A stretch of 64,000 nucleotides of DNA from Methylobacterium sp. J-068. GTDB taxonomy: Bacteria; Pseudomonadota; Alphaproteobacteria; Rhizobiales; Beijerinckiaceae. The notes under the pieces were generated by a model. It did not search any database. It was not told where the DNA came from and saw nothing but the letters and a program-made list of their open reading frames with translations. A program made the position numbers and the translations under genes. Below are positions 29,277 to 46,213 of this stretch, piece by piece; within the stretch, counting starts at the first letter, position 1; each line of letters starts with the position of its first letter. The DNA lies in assembly GCF_022829445.1 (NCBI RefSeq), contig NZ_JAKSXY010000031.1, forward strand, positions 34,031-98,030. Reading direction: 5' to 3'.

Positions 29277-30221
29277 ATGAGCGCCCGCTGCTCGCTCGTC
29301 GTCAACGGCAAGTCCGTGCGCTGCTCGACCGGCGATACGCCGTTGGAGGCCGCCCTTGCCGATGGGATGATCGCTCCCAGTCCCGGTCTGAACGGACAGG
29401 GTGCCGCCCCCGCGCCGCGCCGGGCGCAGAGCCGCGCGCACCGCAGCGAGTCGGTGAAGCTCTCGCTGCCGCGCGCGGCCGCCATCGAGGCGCCGCGCCC
29501 CTCCGCATTGCCGACCCGGCCCGCCGCCGCGCAGAAGCGCACCGGCACCGTGACCGAAGTCACGGCCCTCGGCCCGCACACCGTCGAGGTCGTGGTGACG
29601 ATCACGCGGCGGCTGGCCCTGGAGCCGGGCCACCAGGTGGTCGTGACGTTCGAAGGCTTCGCGCCCGTCACCCTGAGCCCGACCCTGCGCGTCGACGGGT
29701 CGGCGGAACTCAACGAACTCGTCTTTCACCTGCGCCTCGAAAGGGATGGCACCGGTCTCGGCCACGCCTTCGGCGAGGCGATCGGCCTCGACCATCCCGT
29801 GAAGGTGAAGGGTCCCGTCGGCCGTGGCTACTACCGTCCGGGCAGCGGGCGCCTGGTTCTCGTCGCCGCCGAGACGGGCTTCGCGCCGATCTGGTCGATC
29901 GCCCGCGCGGCGCGCTACATCGATCCCGCGCGCGAGATCACCCTGATGGTCGGTGCCCGCGATCCCCTCGACCTCTACATGCGCCCGGCCCTCGACTGGC
30001 TGCGCGCCACGGGCGTCACCCGCATCGTCACGGTCTCCGACCGCATGCGCCAGCGCCCGCCGGAGGTTCGCCCCGGTCCCCTCACGGCGCACCTGCCTTC
30101 CTTGCGCAGCACCGACGTGGTCCACGTGGCGGGCGATGCGTCGACGGTGGGCGCCGTCGAGGTGCTGGCCGCCTCGGCCGGTGCGCGCTGCTACCCGGTT
30201 CTGCTCGAACCCGGAACCTGA
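29277..30221 (+). CDS. ferredoxin reductase-like FAD/NAD-binding protein with eroded [2Fe-2S] domain
   Basis: A 314-residue protein whose C-terminal two-thirds (about residues 88-310) matches the ferredoxin-NADP reductase fold of phenol-hydroxylase-type reductases: an FAD beta-barrel (GTVTEVTALGPHTVEVVVTI ... LEPGHQVVVTF), then a nucleotide domain with AAETGFAPIWSIARAA and VVHVAGDASTVGAVE. In relatives the N-terminus is a plant-type ferredoxin with four Cys ligands. Here residues 1-30 begin like one (SLVVNGKSVRCSTGDTPLEAAL) but contain only C5 and C16 and lack the C-x4-C-x2-C block, which is replaced by a Pro/Ala/Arg-rich linker (35-88). Electron transfer by the usual route is therefore unlikely. 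Partners are unknown. Confidence 0.8.
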   Translation: MSARCSLVVNGKSVRCSTGDTPLEAALADGMIAPSPGLNGQGAAPAPRRAQSRAHRSESVKLSLPRAAAIEAPRPSALPTRPAAAQKRTGTVTEVTALGPHTVEVVVTITRRLALEPGHQVVVTFEGFAPVTLSPTLRVDGSAELNELVFHLRLERDGTGLGHAFGEAIGLDHPVKVKGPVGRGYYRPGSGRLVLVAAETGFAPIWSIARAARYIDPAREITLMVGARDPLDLYMRPALDWLRATGVTRIVTVSDRMRQRPPEVRPGPLTAHLPSLRSTDVVHVAGDASTVGAVEVLAASAGARCYPVLLEPGT

Positions 30222-30239
30222 TCCCCGGCCGAACGAAAA

Positions 30240-30282
30240 CAGGAACGGGCGCGTCTCTCCGTGGGAGACGCGCCCGTTCCTG
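30240..30282. terminator. long hairpin terminator between convergent genes
   Basis: A perfect 18-bp stem (30240-30257 with 30265-30282) and a 7-base loop. It lies between the reductase-like gene ending at 30221 and glgP ending at 30339 on the other strand. On the minus strand it is followed by TTTTCG, so it fits best as the glgP terminator, while acting as a strong hairpin in both directions. Confidence 0.85.
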
Positions 30283-30303
30283 TCGGCGGGTAATTCCGGC
30301 GAA

Positions 30304-30330
30304 TGCCCGGTCCTCGGACAGGACCGGGCA
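30304..30330. terminator. second hairpin directly after glgP
   Basis: A perfect 11-bp stem TGCCCGGTCCT / AGGACCGGGCA with loop CGGAC, eight bases past the glgP stop on the minus strand and followed by the 18-bp hairpin at 30240-30282. No T-tract follows. The two in tandem may make a strong transcript end or protect the 3' end of the glgP mRNA. Confidence 0.65.
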
Positions 30331-30338
30331 GAGCCCTC

Positions 30339-32882
<2,544 letters not shown>

Positions 32883-33352
32883 GTCTCAAGTCCCCCCTTC
32901 TCAACCGTGGGACATGGCCGCCAGGCTCGGCTCGACAACCCGAGGGGTCGAATTCAGTCCAGCGTTCCTGTCCTTCGTTCGGTCCAGCCACCTTGGTCGC
33001 GCTCATCGATCGTTAGTCATCTCAAGGATGAGATGAACCGGTATTTCCTTCGTAATTCCTGCAGATTTTTTCAAAAATCATCCCGGTGCTTATCGCGTTG
33101 GCCGGCCCTCTGGCAAATCTGCGGTGATCGAGGCTGCCTCGGGTTGCTTGCGCGGGCATGCCTTGACGACGTGGCCCGCGCGCGACATCCGCCGCGTCAC
33201 CGTGACCGACAGTCCCAACGAATGCGTGCGGGAATAAGACCACACGACGTTGGAATATTGTCTGAACGCGCATGCCCGGGACGGGTCGCGACGCACCGAA
33301 TCTGCCGCTAGGGTCCGGCCCGTGCACGGAGCGGGATCGGCGGGAGACAGGC
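32883..33352. other. divergent intergenic region, glgP / GH13 alpha-glucosidase
   Basis: A 470-base gap that should hold promoters for glgP (minus) and the glucosidase gene (plus). It contains an AT-richer core at about 33000-33085 with two dyads, annotated separately. Longer open frames run through on both strands but show no recognisable domain and poor start signals. Confidence 0.5.
33017..33079. promoter_or_regulatory. two inverted repeats in the glgP/glucosidase promoter region
   Basis: The first dyad at 33017-33036 is TCATCTCA-AGGA-TGAGATGA, a perfect 8-bp inverted repeat with a 4-base spacer. The second at 33064-33079 is GATTTTT-TC-AAAAATC, a perfect 7-bp dyad. They lie in the AT-richest part of the gap, about 135 bases upstream of the glgP start and 275 upstream of the glucosidase start. 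Dyads of this size are typical repressor sites. The cognate regulator is not in the window. Confidence 0.45.
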
Positions 33353-34951
33353 ATGGCAGATACGGTCTGGTGGAAACGCGGCACCGTCTATCAGGCCTAT
33401 CCCCGCTCCTTCCAGGACAGCGACGCGGACGGGGTCGGCGACCTGCGCGGGATCACGCGGCGCCTGGACTACCTCGCCTGGCTCGGCGTCGACGCCGTCT
33501 GGATCTCGCCGTTCTACCCCTCGCCGATGGCGGATTACGGCTACGACGTGGCAGATTATTGCGGGGTCGACCCCCTGTTCGGAACGCTGGCCGATTTCGA
33601 CGCGCTGGTGGCAGAAGCGCATTTCCGCCGCCTGAAGGTCATTCTCGACTTCGTTCCGAATCATACTTCGATCGCGCATCCCTGGTTCGCGGAGAGCCGG
33701 GCCTCGCGGACGAGCCCGAAGCGCGACTGGTACATCTGGCGCGACCCCGCGCCCGATGGCGGGCCGCCGAACAATTGGATCAGCAACTTCGGCGGACCGG
33801 CCTGGACCCGGGACGAGGCGAGCGGACAATATTATTACCACGCGTTCCTGCGCGAGCAGCCGGACCTGAACTGGCGAAACCCGGAGGTCCGGGCCGCGAT
33901 GCACGACGCGCTCCGGTTCTGGCTCGACCGGGGCGTCGACGGCTTCCGTGTCGATGTGATCTGGCACCTGATCAAGGACGAGGGATTTCGCGACAATCCG
34001 GAGAACCCGAATTTCGCGGCGGGACAGGCGGAGATCAATCGCTTCGCGCAGGTCTATTCCGCCGACCGCCCGGAGGTGTTCGATATCATCGCCGAACTCC
34101 GCGCCGTGCTCGCGCCCTACCCCGAGCGGGTGCTCATCGGCGAGATCTACCTGCCGGTGGAGCGGCTCGTGGCCTATTACGGCGCCAACCTGACCGGCGT
34201 CGATCTGCCCTTCAATTTCCAGTTGATCCAGGCGCCGTGGAACGCGCGCTCCCTCGCCGACCTCATCGAGTCCTACGAGGCGGCCCTGCCGCCCGGCGGC
34301 TGGCCGAACTGGGTGCTGGGCAACCACGACCAACCGCGCATCGCCGCGCGGGTCGGGCCGGCCCAGGCCGCGATCGCGGCGATGCTCCTCCTCACCCTGC
34401 GCGGCACGCCGACCCTGTATTACGGGGACGAGATCGGCGTCGCCCACGTGTCGATCCCGCCCGAACGGGTCCGGGATCCTTGGGAGCGCAACGAGCCCGG
34501 CCATGGCCGCGACCCCGAGCGTACGCCGATGCAGTGGGACGACTCGTGCCATGCCGGCTTCAGCGATGCCGAGCCCTGGTTGCCCCTCAGTCCCGACGCG
34601 GCGACCCGCAACGTGGAGTGCCAACGCGACGACGCCACCTCGCTCCTGACCCTGTACCGGCGGCTGCTGCGCCTGAGACGCGACCACACCGCCCTGTCCG
34701 TCGGCGCTTATCGCGGATTGCCCGGGATGCCCGACACCGTCCTCGCCTACGATCGTCACGACGATGCCGCGACGCTTCGCATCGTGCTCAACTTTGGTGC
34801 GGAGCAGCAGACGATCACCCTGCCGGAAGAGCGCGGCCCACGCTGGTCGTTGCTGCTCTCGACACATCCGGACCGTCCGGAGACCACGATCGCCGGCGGA
34901 TTCGTGCTCGGCGGCGACGAAGGCCTCATCCTGATCCGCGATCACCCCTGA
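33353..34951 (+). CDS. GH13 alpha-glucosidase (GH13_23-like)
   Basis: A 532-residue alpha-amylase family enzyme resembling the exo-alpha-1,4/1,6-glucosidases of subfamily 23, which release glucose from short malto-oligosaccharides or sucrose-like substrates. The catalytic set is complete: nucleophile D201 in GVDGFRVDVIW, acid/base E264 in LIGEIYLP and D326 in LGNHDQPRIAAR. The N-terminal WWKRGTVYQAYPRSFQDSDADGVGDLRGI is characteristic. No signal peptide, so it should act in the cytoplasm on glycogen breakdown products. I chose the ATG at 33353, with GGGAG about eight bases upstream; the longer frame adds an unrelated N-terminus. glgA follows 102 bases later. Confidence 0.9.
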   Translation: MADTVWWKRGTVYQAYPRSFQDSDADGVGDLRGITRRLDYLAWLGVDAVWISPFYPSPMADYGYDVADYCGVDPLFGTLADFDALVAEAHFRRLKVILDFVPNHTSIAHPWFAESRASRTSPKRDWYIWRDPAPDGGPPNNWISNFGGPAWTRDEASGQYYYHAFLREQPDLNWRNPEVRAAMHDALRFWLDRGVDGFRVDVIWHLIKDEGFRDNPENPNFAAGQAEINRFAQVYSADRPEVFDIIAELRAVLAPYPERVLIGEIYLPVERLVAYYGANLTGVDLPFNFQLIQAPWNARSLADLIESYEAALPPGGWPNWVLGNHDQPRIAARVGPAQAAIAAMLLLTLRGTPTLYYGDEIGVAHVSIPPERVRDPWERNEPGHGRDPERTPMQWDDSCHAGFSDAEPWLPLSPDAATRNVECQRDDATSLLTLYRRLLRLRRDHTALSVGAYRGLPGMPDTVLAYDRHDDAATLRIVLNFGAEQQTITLPEERGPRWSLLLSTHPDRPETTIAGGFVLGGDEGLILIRDHP

Positions 34952-35053
34952 GGCGCGTCCGCCCCGACATTCATCGCACGTTCAAAAAATCGTCGTCGAC
35001 GTGGCGTAAATTGTGCGTCGCAACGGAACCGCGACCGATTTGAGGCGTTCACG

Positions 35054-36625
35054 ATGTCGACGTCGAAGCTGGGCCCTCGTTGCCAATCCCCGCCTATCGC
35101 TCGACGCGGGAATGATTTCATGAGCCTGGCGGATCAGACCGATCACCTCGACACGCACTATCCCCTTCGATCCCGCCCCCATCTTCAACCCCGCATCCTC
35201 TTCGCGACGCCGGAGATGGCCGACTTCGTCAAGACGGGCGGCCTCGGCGAAGTGGCGGGGTCCCTCCCGAGAGCCTTGCGCAAGCATTACGACGTCCGGG
35301 TCCTGATCCCGGGATACCGTCAGGTCGTCGAGCAGTTCGACCATATCCCGGTCGTCGCGCAGTTGCCGGGTCAGGCGGACGTTCCGCCCTGCGAACTCGG
35401 CCTCGTGGAGACGGGTGACGGCCTGCAGGTCTACGTTCTGCTCAACGCCGACCTCTACCAGCGCGACGGGACGCCCTACGGCAACGCACAGGGCGATTTC
35501 GGCGACAACGACATCCGGTTCGCGCGGCTCAGCCTCGCCGCGGCAGAGATCGCGCGCGGGATCGACCCGGCCTGGGCGGCCGATCTCCTGCATCTGAACG
35601 ACTGGCAAGCCGCCCTTGCCCCGGCCTATCTCGCCTGGCGCGGCCTGCGGGTGCCGAGCATCCTCACCGTCCACAACCTCGCCTATCAGGGCGTTTTCCC
35701 GCGCGAAACCCTCGGTCGCCTCGGTGTGCCGGAAGACGCCTTCCAGATGGACGGCGTGGAATTCTACGGCCAGATGTCGTTCCTCAAGGCCGGCCTCTAC
35801 TACGCCTCGCACGTCACGACGGTCAGCGAGACCTATGCCCGCGAGATCATGACGCCCGAATCCGGTTGCGGCCTCGACGGGCTGCTGCGCACCCGCGCGG
35901 CCCAGGGGCGCCTCGCCGGAATCCTCAACGGCATCGACGAGAGCTGGGACCCGCGCACCGACCCGCATCTCGCGGCCCGGTTCGAGGTCGACGACTGGAA
36001 GGGCAAGCGCGCGAATGCCGAGACCGTTCGGCGGCAGTTCGGCCTCGCGGTCTCGCGCGGCCCGCTCTTCGCCATCGTCTCCCGGCTTGTCCACCAGAAG
36101 GGCATCGACCTCAGCATCGCGGCAGCGGAATCCATCGTCGCCGAGGGGGGCCAACTGGTGGTGATCGGCCAAGGCGAGCATCGCTTCGAGGGCGCGCTGC
36201 GGGACCTCGCCCGGCGCCACCCCGCCTCGGTTGGCGTCCATGTGGGCTTCCAGGAGAAGGATGCCCGGCGCATGTTCGCCGGCAGCGACTTCCTGCTGAT
36301 GCCTTCGCGCTTCGAGCCCTGCGGCCTCGCCCAGATGTATGCCCAGCGCTTCGGCTCCCTGCCGATCGTCCACCGCACCGGCGGCCTCGCCGACACCGTC
36401 GAGGACGGCGTCACGGGCTTCACCTTCGGCGACGCGTCGGCACGCGGCTTCTCGCAGGCCATTCGCCGGGCCTTCGACACCTTCGGACAGAAGAAGCGCC
36501 TGAACGCCATGCGACGGCACGCCATGTCGCGCTCGTTCGGATGGGACGAGGCCGCGGTGAACTACGCCTCGCTCTATGCCCGGGCCTTCGGCAATTCGGC
36601 GGGCCTGCGGATGCGCGCGGCCTGA
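35054..36625 (+). CDS. glgA: glycogen synthase
   Basis: A 523-residue GT5 glycogen synthase that extends alpha-1,4-glucan chains from ADP-glucose. The nucleotide-sugar motif KTGGLGEVAGSLP (K60) and the C-terminal active-site region PSRFEPCGLAQMYAQRFG are intact, and LLHLNDWQAAL and VHNLAYQG are typical. The ATG at 35054 has GAGG eight bases upstream; an ATG at 35120 is an alternative that would remove 22 poorly conserved residues. No glgC (ADP-glucose pyrophosphorylase) is in the window. A very strong hairpin follows. Confidence 0.95.
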   Translation: MSTSKLGPRCQSPPIARRGNDFMSLADQTDHLDTHYPLRSRPHLQPRILFATPEMADFVKTGGLGEVAGSLPRALRKHYDVRVLIPGYRQVVEQFDHIPVVAQLPGQADVPPCELGLVETGDGLQVYVLLNADLYQRDGTPYGNAQGDFGDNDIRFARLSLAAAEIARGIDPAWAADLLHLNDWQAALAPAYLAWRGLRVPSILTVHNLAYQGVFPRETLGRLGVPEDAFQMDGVEFYGQMSFLKAGLYYASHVTTVSETYAREIMTPESGCGLDGLLRTRAAQGRLAGILNGIDESWDPRTDPHLAARFEVDDWKGKRANAETVRRQFGLAVSRGPLFAIVSRLVHQKGIDLSIAAAESIVAEGGQLVVIGQGEHRFEGALRDLARRHPASVGVHVGFQEKDARRMFAGSDFLLMPSRFEPCGLAQMYAQRFGSLPIVHRTGGLADTVEDGVTGFTFGDASARGFSQAIRRAFDTFGQKKRLNAMRRHAMSRSFGWDEAAVNYASLYARAFGNSAGLRMRAA

Positions 36626-36645
36626 TCCGCCGTCCCGACGCCCTG

Positions 36646-36693
36646 GAAACGACAGACGCCGGCGAGGTTCTCCTCGCCGGCGTCTGTCGTTTC
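36646..36693. terminator. 22-bp perfect hairpin after glgA
   Basis: Two 22-base arms (36646-36667 and 36672-36693) pair perfectly around a TTCT loop, starting 21 bases after the glgA stop. The 3' arm ends in GTCGTTTC, so the T-tract is inside the stem. It fits a strong terminator. The larger inverted repeat at 36748-36940 lies immediately beyond. Confidence 0.85.
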
Positions 36694-36747
36694 GGACCCG
36701 TCTTCCGCCGCTCAGTCCGGTGAGCGGCGGGATTGACCGGCGGCCGG

Positions 36748-36940
36748 ATCATACTGTTTCCGCCTGATCAGTTCGGTGACGGAGTGACTCGCGGGTCCCC
36801 TCTCCTGGAAGGAGAGGGACAGGGTGAGGTGTGTGACCTCTCCGGAGACGGACCACACCTCACCCCAACCCTCTCCTTCCAGGAGAGGGAGCCCGTCGCG
36901 TCTGATCGTCCCGAAGGGGTCAAGCGGAACCGGTATCACC
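36748..36940. repeat. ~190-bp imperfect inverted repeat between glgA and glgB
   Basis: The gap between convergent glgA and glgB is almost one large dyad. The inner arms 36793-36833 and 36854-36894 match at 36 of 41 positions around a 20-base spacer. Each inner arm carries its own short palindrome CTCTCCTGGAAGGAGAG. Outer arms are looser (ATACTGTTTCCGC at 36751 against the complement of GCGGAACCGGTAT at 36924-36936) and reach the glgB stop. It resembles the repetitive extragenic palindromes common in proteobacteria. Only one copy occurs in this window, so its repeat status is inferred. Confidence 0.75.
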
Positions 36941-39239
36941 CCTCGCGGACGAAGATCGTGGTGGCCAGCGGCGGGATCGTCAGGGTCACCGAGTAGGGCT
37001 GGCCATGGCTCTCGACGGCCTCGGCCTGGACACCGCCCATGTTGCCGACATTCGACCCGCCGTAGCGCTCAGCATCCGAGTTGATCGCCTCGCGATAGAA
37101 GCCGGCCGCGGGCACGCCGATGCGATAGCCCTCGCGCGGCACGGGCGTGAAGTTCGAGACGACGACGGCGAGTTCCCCGGCCTCGCGCCCCTTGCGGGCC
37201 CAGGCGATGACCGAATTGTCCTGGTCGTCCGCCACGAGCCACTGGAACCCGGCGGCCTCGGTGTCGCGCGCGTGGAGGGCGGGCGTCGCCGCGTAGAGGT
37301 GGTTCAGGTCGCGGATCAGATCCTTGACGCCCCGGTGCATGCCATCGTCGAGCAGGTGCCAGTCGAGGCTCTGGTTGTGGTTCCACTCCTTCTCCTGGCC
37401 GAACTCGCAGCCCATGAAGAGCAGCTTCTTGCCGGGATGCCCCCACATGAAGCCGTAATAGGCCCGGAGATTCGCGAATTTCTGCCAGCGGTCCCCCGGC
37501 ATCTTGCCGAGCAGCGAGCCCTTCCCGTGCACCACCTCGTCGTGGGACAGGGGTAGGATGAAGTTCTCCGAGAAGGCGTAGAGCAGGCCGAAGGTCAGGT
37601 CGTGGTGGTGGTAGCGCCGGTGGATCGTCTCCTTCGAGACGAAATTCAGGGTGTCGTGCATCCACCCCATGTTCCACTTGAAGCCGAAGCCGAGGCCGCC
37701 CGTGTAGGTCGGGTGCGAGACGCCCGGCCAGGAGGTGGATTCCTCCGCCACCGTCAGGGTGCCGGGAGCGTGAGAATAGGTCGCCTCGTTGGTCTTGCGC
37801 AGGAACTCGATGGCATCGAGGTTTTCGTTGCCGCCGTACCGGTTTGGGATCCACTCGCCCTGCCGGCGCGAATAATCGAGGTAGAGCATCGAGGCGACCG
37901 CATCCACGCGCAGGCCGTCGAGGTGGTAGTGCTCCAGCCAGAAGCGCGCGTTGGCAGCGAGGAAGCTCGAAACCTCCGTGCGGCCGAAATTGTAGATGTA
38001 GGTGCCCCAATCCTGGTGGAATCCCTGCCGCGGATCGGCGTGCTCGTAGAGATGCGTGCCGTCGAACTGACCGAGGCCGTGGGCGTCGAGGGGGAAGTGC
38101 CCCGGCACCCAGTCGAGCATCACGCCGATGCCGGCCGCGTGGGCCGCATCCACGAAGGCCGCGAACTCGTCAGGCGTGCCGAAGCGGCTGGTCGGCGCGA
38201 AGAGCGAGACCGGCTGGTAGCCCCATGAGCCGTCGAACGGAAATTCCGTGATCGGCAGCATCTCGATATGGGTAAAGCCCATCTCCTTGACGTAGGGGAT
38301 CAGCCGCTCCCCCAGTTCCCGATAGGTCAGGTAGCGGTTGCCCTCCTCGGCGACGCGCGCCCAGGAGCCGAGATGGACCTCGTAGATCGAGATCGGAACG
38401 TGGCGCGGGTCCTTCTCGCCCCGCGTCGCCATCCACTTCTCGTCGTGCCACGCGGGGTCGTTGGTCCCCTGGAGCACGGAGGCGGTCTCGGGCGGCTTCT
38501 GGGCCGCGAAGGCGACCGGGTCGGCCTTCAGCGGCAGCAGCGAACCATCGGCGCCGCGAAGTTCGTACTTGTAGTGAGCACCGGCCTTGAGGCCCGGGAC
38601 GAACAATTCCCAGACGCCGCCATTCTGCCAGAGCCGCATCGGGTGGCGCCGGCCGTCCCAGTTGTTGAAGTCGCCGACGACGCTGACGCGGCGCGCATTG
38701 GGGGCCCAGACCGCGAAGCGGAAGCCCTCGATGCCGTCCACGCTGCGCGCCTGGGCACCGAGGATGCGGTAGGTGACGTTGCTGCCGACCTCACGCAGGT
38801 TGTCGATGTCCTCCTGCCGCAGGGACGAGCCGAAGCCGTAGGGGTCGTGGCGCGAGCGCTCGACACCGTCCCAGGTCTCGACCACGAGTTCGTAGAGCGG
38901 GCGCCCCTCGCTCGCCACGCGGGCGACGAAGAACCCGTCCGGATGCTTGCGCTCGAAGGCCGTCCGCTTGCCGCCGACGAGGAGGCTCGCCGATTTCGCC
39001 TCGGGCAGCACGGCACGAACCTCCCACTGACCCTTGGCGACCTGATGCGGTCCGAGGACCGAGAAGGGATCGCCGTGGTTCGCCGCCATGATGGACGCGA
39101 TGGCGTCCGGGTGCAGGGAGGCCGTTTCGGGCGCCGCGCCGTGCGGCGCCCGCGTGGCAACGGGCGCAACGTCCGCCGATCCGGAGGAGCCCGAGGGGTG
39201 TCCGGTCCTGCTCGCGAACGTCTCGTCGATGCCCATCAT
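36936..39239 (-). CDS. glgB: 1,4-alpha-glucan branching enzyme
   Basis: A 767-residue GH13_9 branching enzyme that forms alpha-1,6 branches in glycogen. Two N-terminal CBM48-type domains (about residues 45-145 and 165-250) precede the catalytic barrel. The catalytic residues D446 ([11 protein letters not shown]), E499 ([11 protein letters not shown]) and D567 ([14 protein letters not shown]) have exactly the 53- and 68-residue spacing of the E. coli enzyme (D405, E458, D526). The ATG at 39239 directly abuts the stop codon of the treS-maltokinase gene, so the two are co-transcribed; in GlgE pathways GlgB branches the maltosyl-extended chains. Confidence 0.96.
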   Translation of the reverse strand: MMGIDETFASRTGHPSGSSGSADVAPVATRAPHGAAPETASLHPDAIASIMAANHGDPFSVLGPHQVAKGQWEVRAVLPEAKSASLLVGGKRTAFERKHPDGFFVARVASEGRPLYELVVETWDGVERSRHDPYGFGSSLRQEDIDNLREVGSNVTYRILGAQARSVDGIEGFRFAVWAPNARRVSVVGDFNNWDGRRHPMRLWQNGGVWELFVPGLKAGAHYKYELRGADGSLLPLKADPVAFAAQKPPETASVLQGTNDPAWHDEKWMATRGEKDPRHVPISIYEVHLGSWARVAEEGNRYLTYRELGERLIPYVKEMGFTHIEMLPITEFPFDGSWGYQPVSLFAPTSRFGTPDEFAAFVDAAHAAGIGVMLDWVPGHFPLDAHGLGQFDGTHLYEHADPRQGFHQDWGTYIYNFGRTEVSSFLAANARFWLEHYHLDGLRVDAVASMLYLDYSRRQGEWIPNRYGGNENLDAIEFLRKTNEATYSHAPGTLTVAEESTSWPGVSHPTYTGGLGFGFKWNMGWMHDTLNFVSKETIHRRYHHHDLTFGLLYAFSENFILPLSHDEVVHGKGSLLGKMPGDRWQKFANLRAYYGFMWGHPGKKLLFMGCEFGQEKEWNHNQSLDWHLLDDGMHRGVKDLIRDLNHLYAATPALHARDTEAAGFQWLVADDQDNSVIAWARKGREAGELAVVVSNFTPVPREGYRIGVPAAGFYREAINSDAERYGGSNVGNMGGVQAEAVESHGQPYSVTLTIPPLATTIFVREG

Positions 39240-42497
<3,258 letters not shown>

Positions 42498-42669
42498 CGC
42501 GTCGTTGCCTCATACGTCGAGTTCAAGGGCGTTTTCGGAGTCATCGCACCGGCTCCTCGCGAGAGGTGACCAAGCGTGCCGTCAACTGCGTGGGTAGGCG
42601 CCGACACTGAGGCGACACCGCGACGACCGTCACCGATCGCCGGGTTTTTTGCTGACACGGGCACGCGCG

Positions 42670-46050
<3,381 letters not shown>

Positions 46051-46213
46051 GCGTTCTCCATTCGGTTCGTTCGTGTGCGCTCGCCGGTCCGTCCGCGGTC
46101 GATGCCGGGAAACGGGGGTCTCGAAGCGGCGCCGTCGTGCCGGGGGACACGCGGCTGTCCCCCGCTCTTCGTCGCGGCCTCGCCCCCGATGCCGGCGGCG
46201 AGGTCGGCCATGC

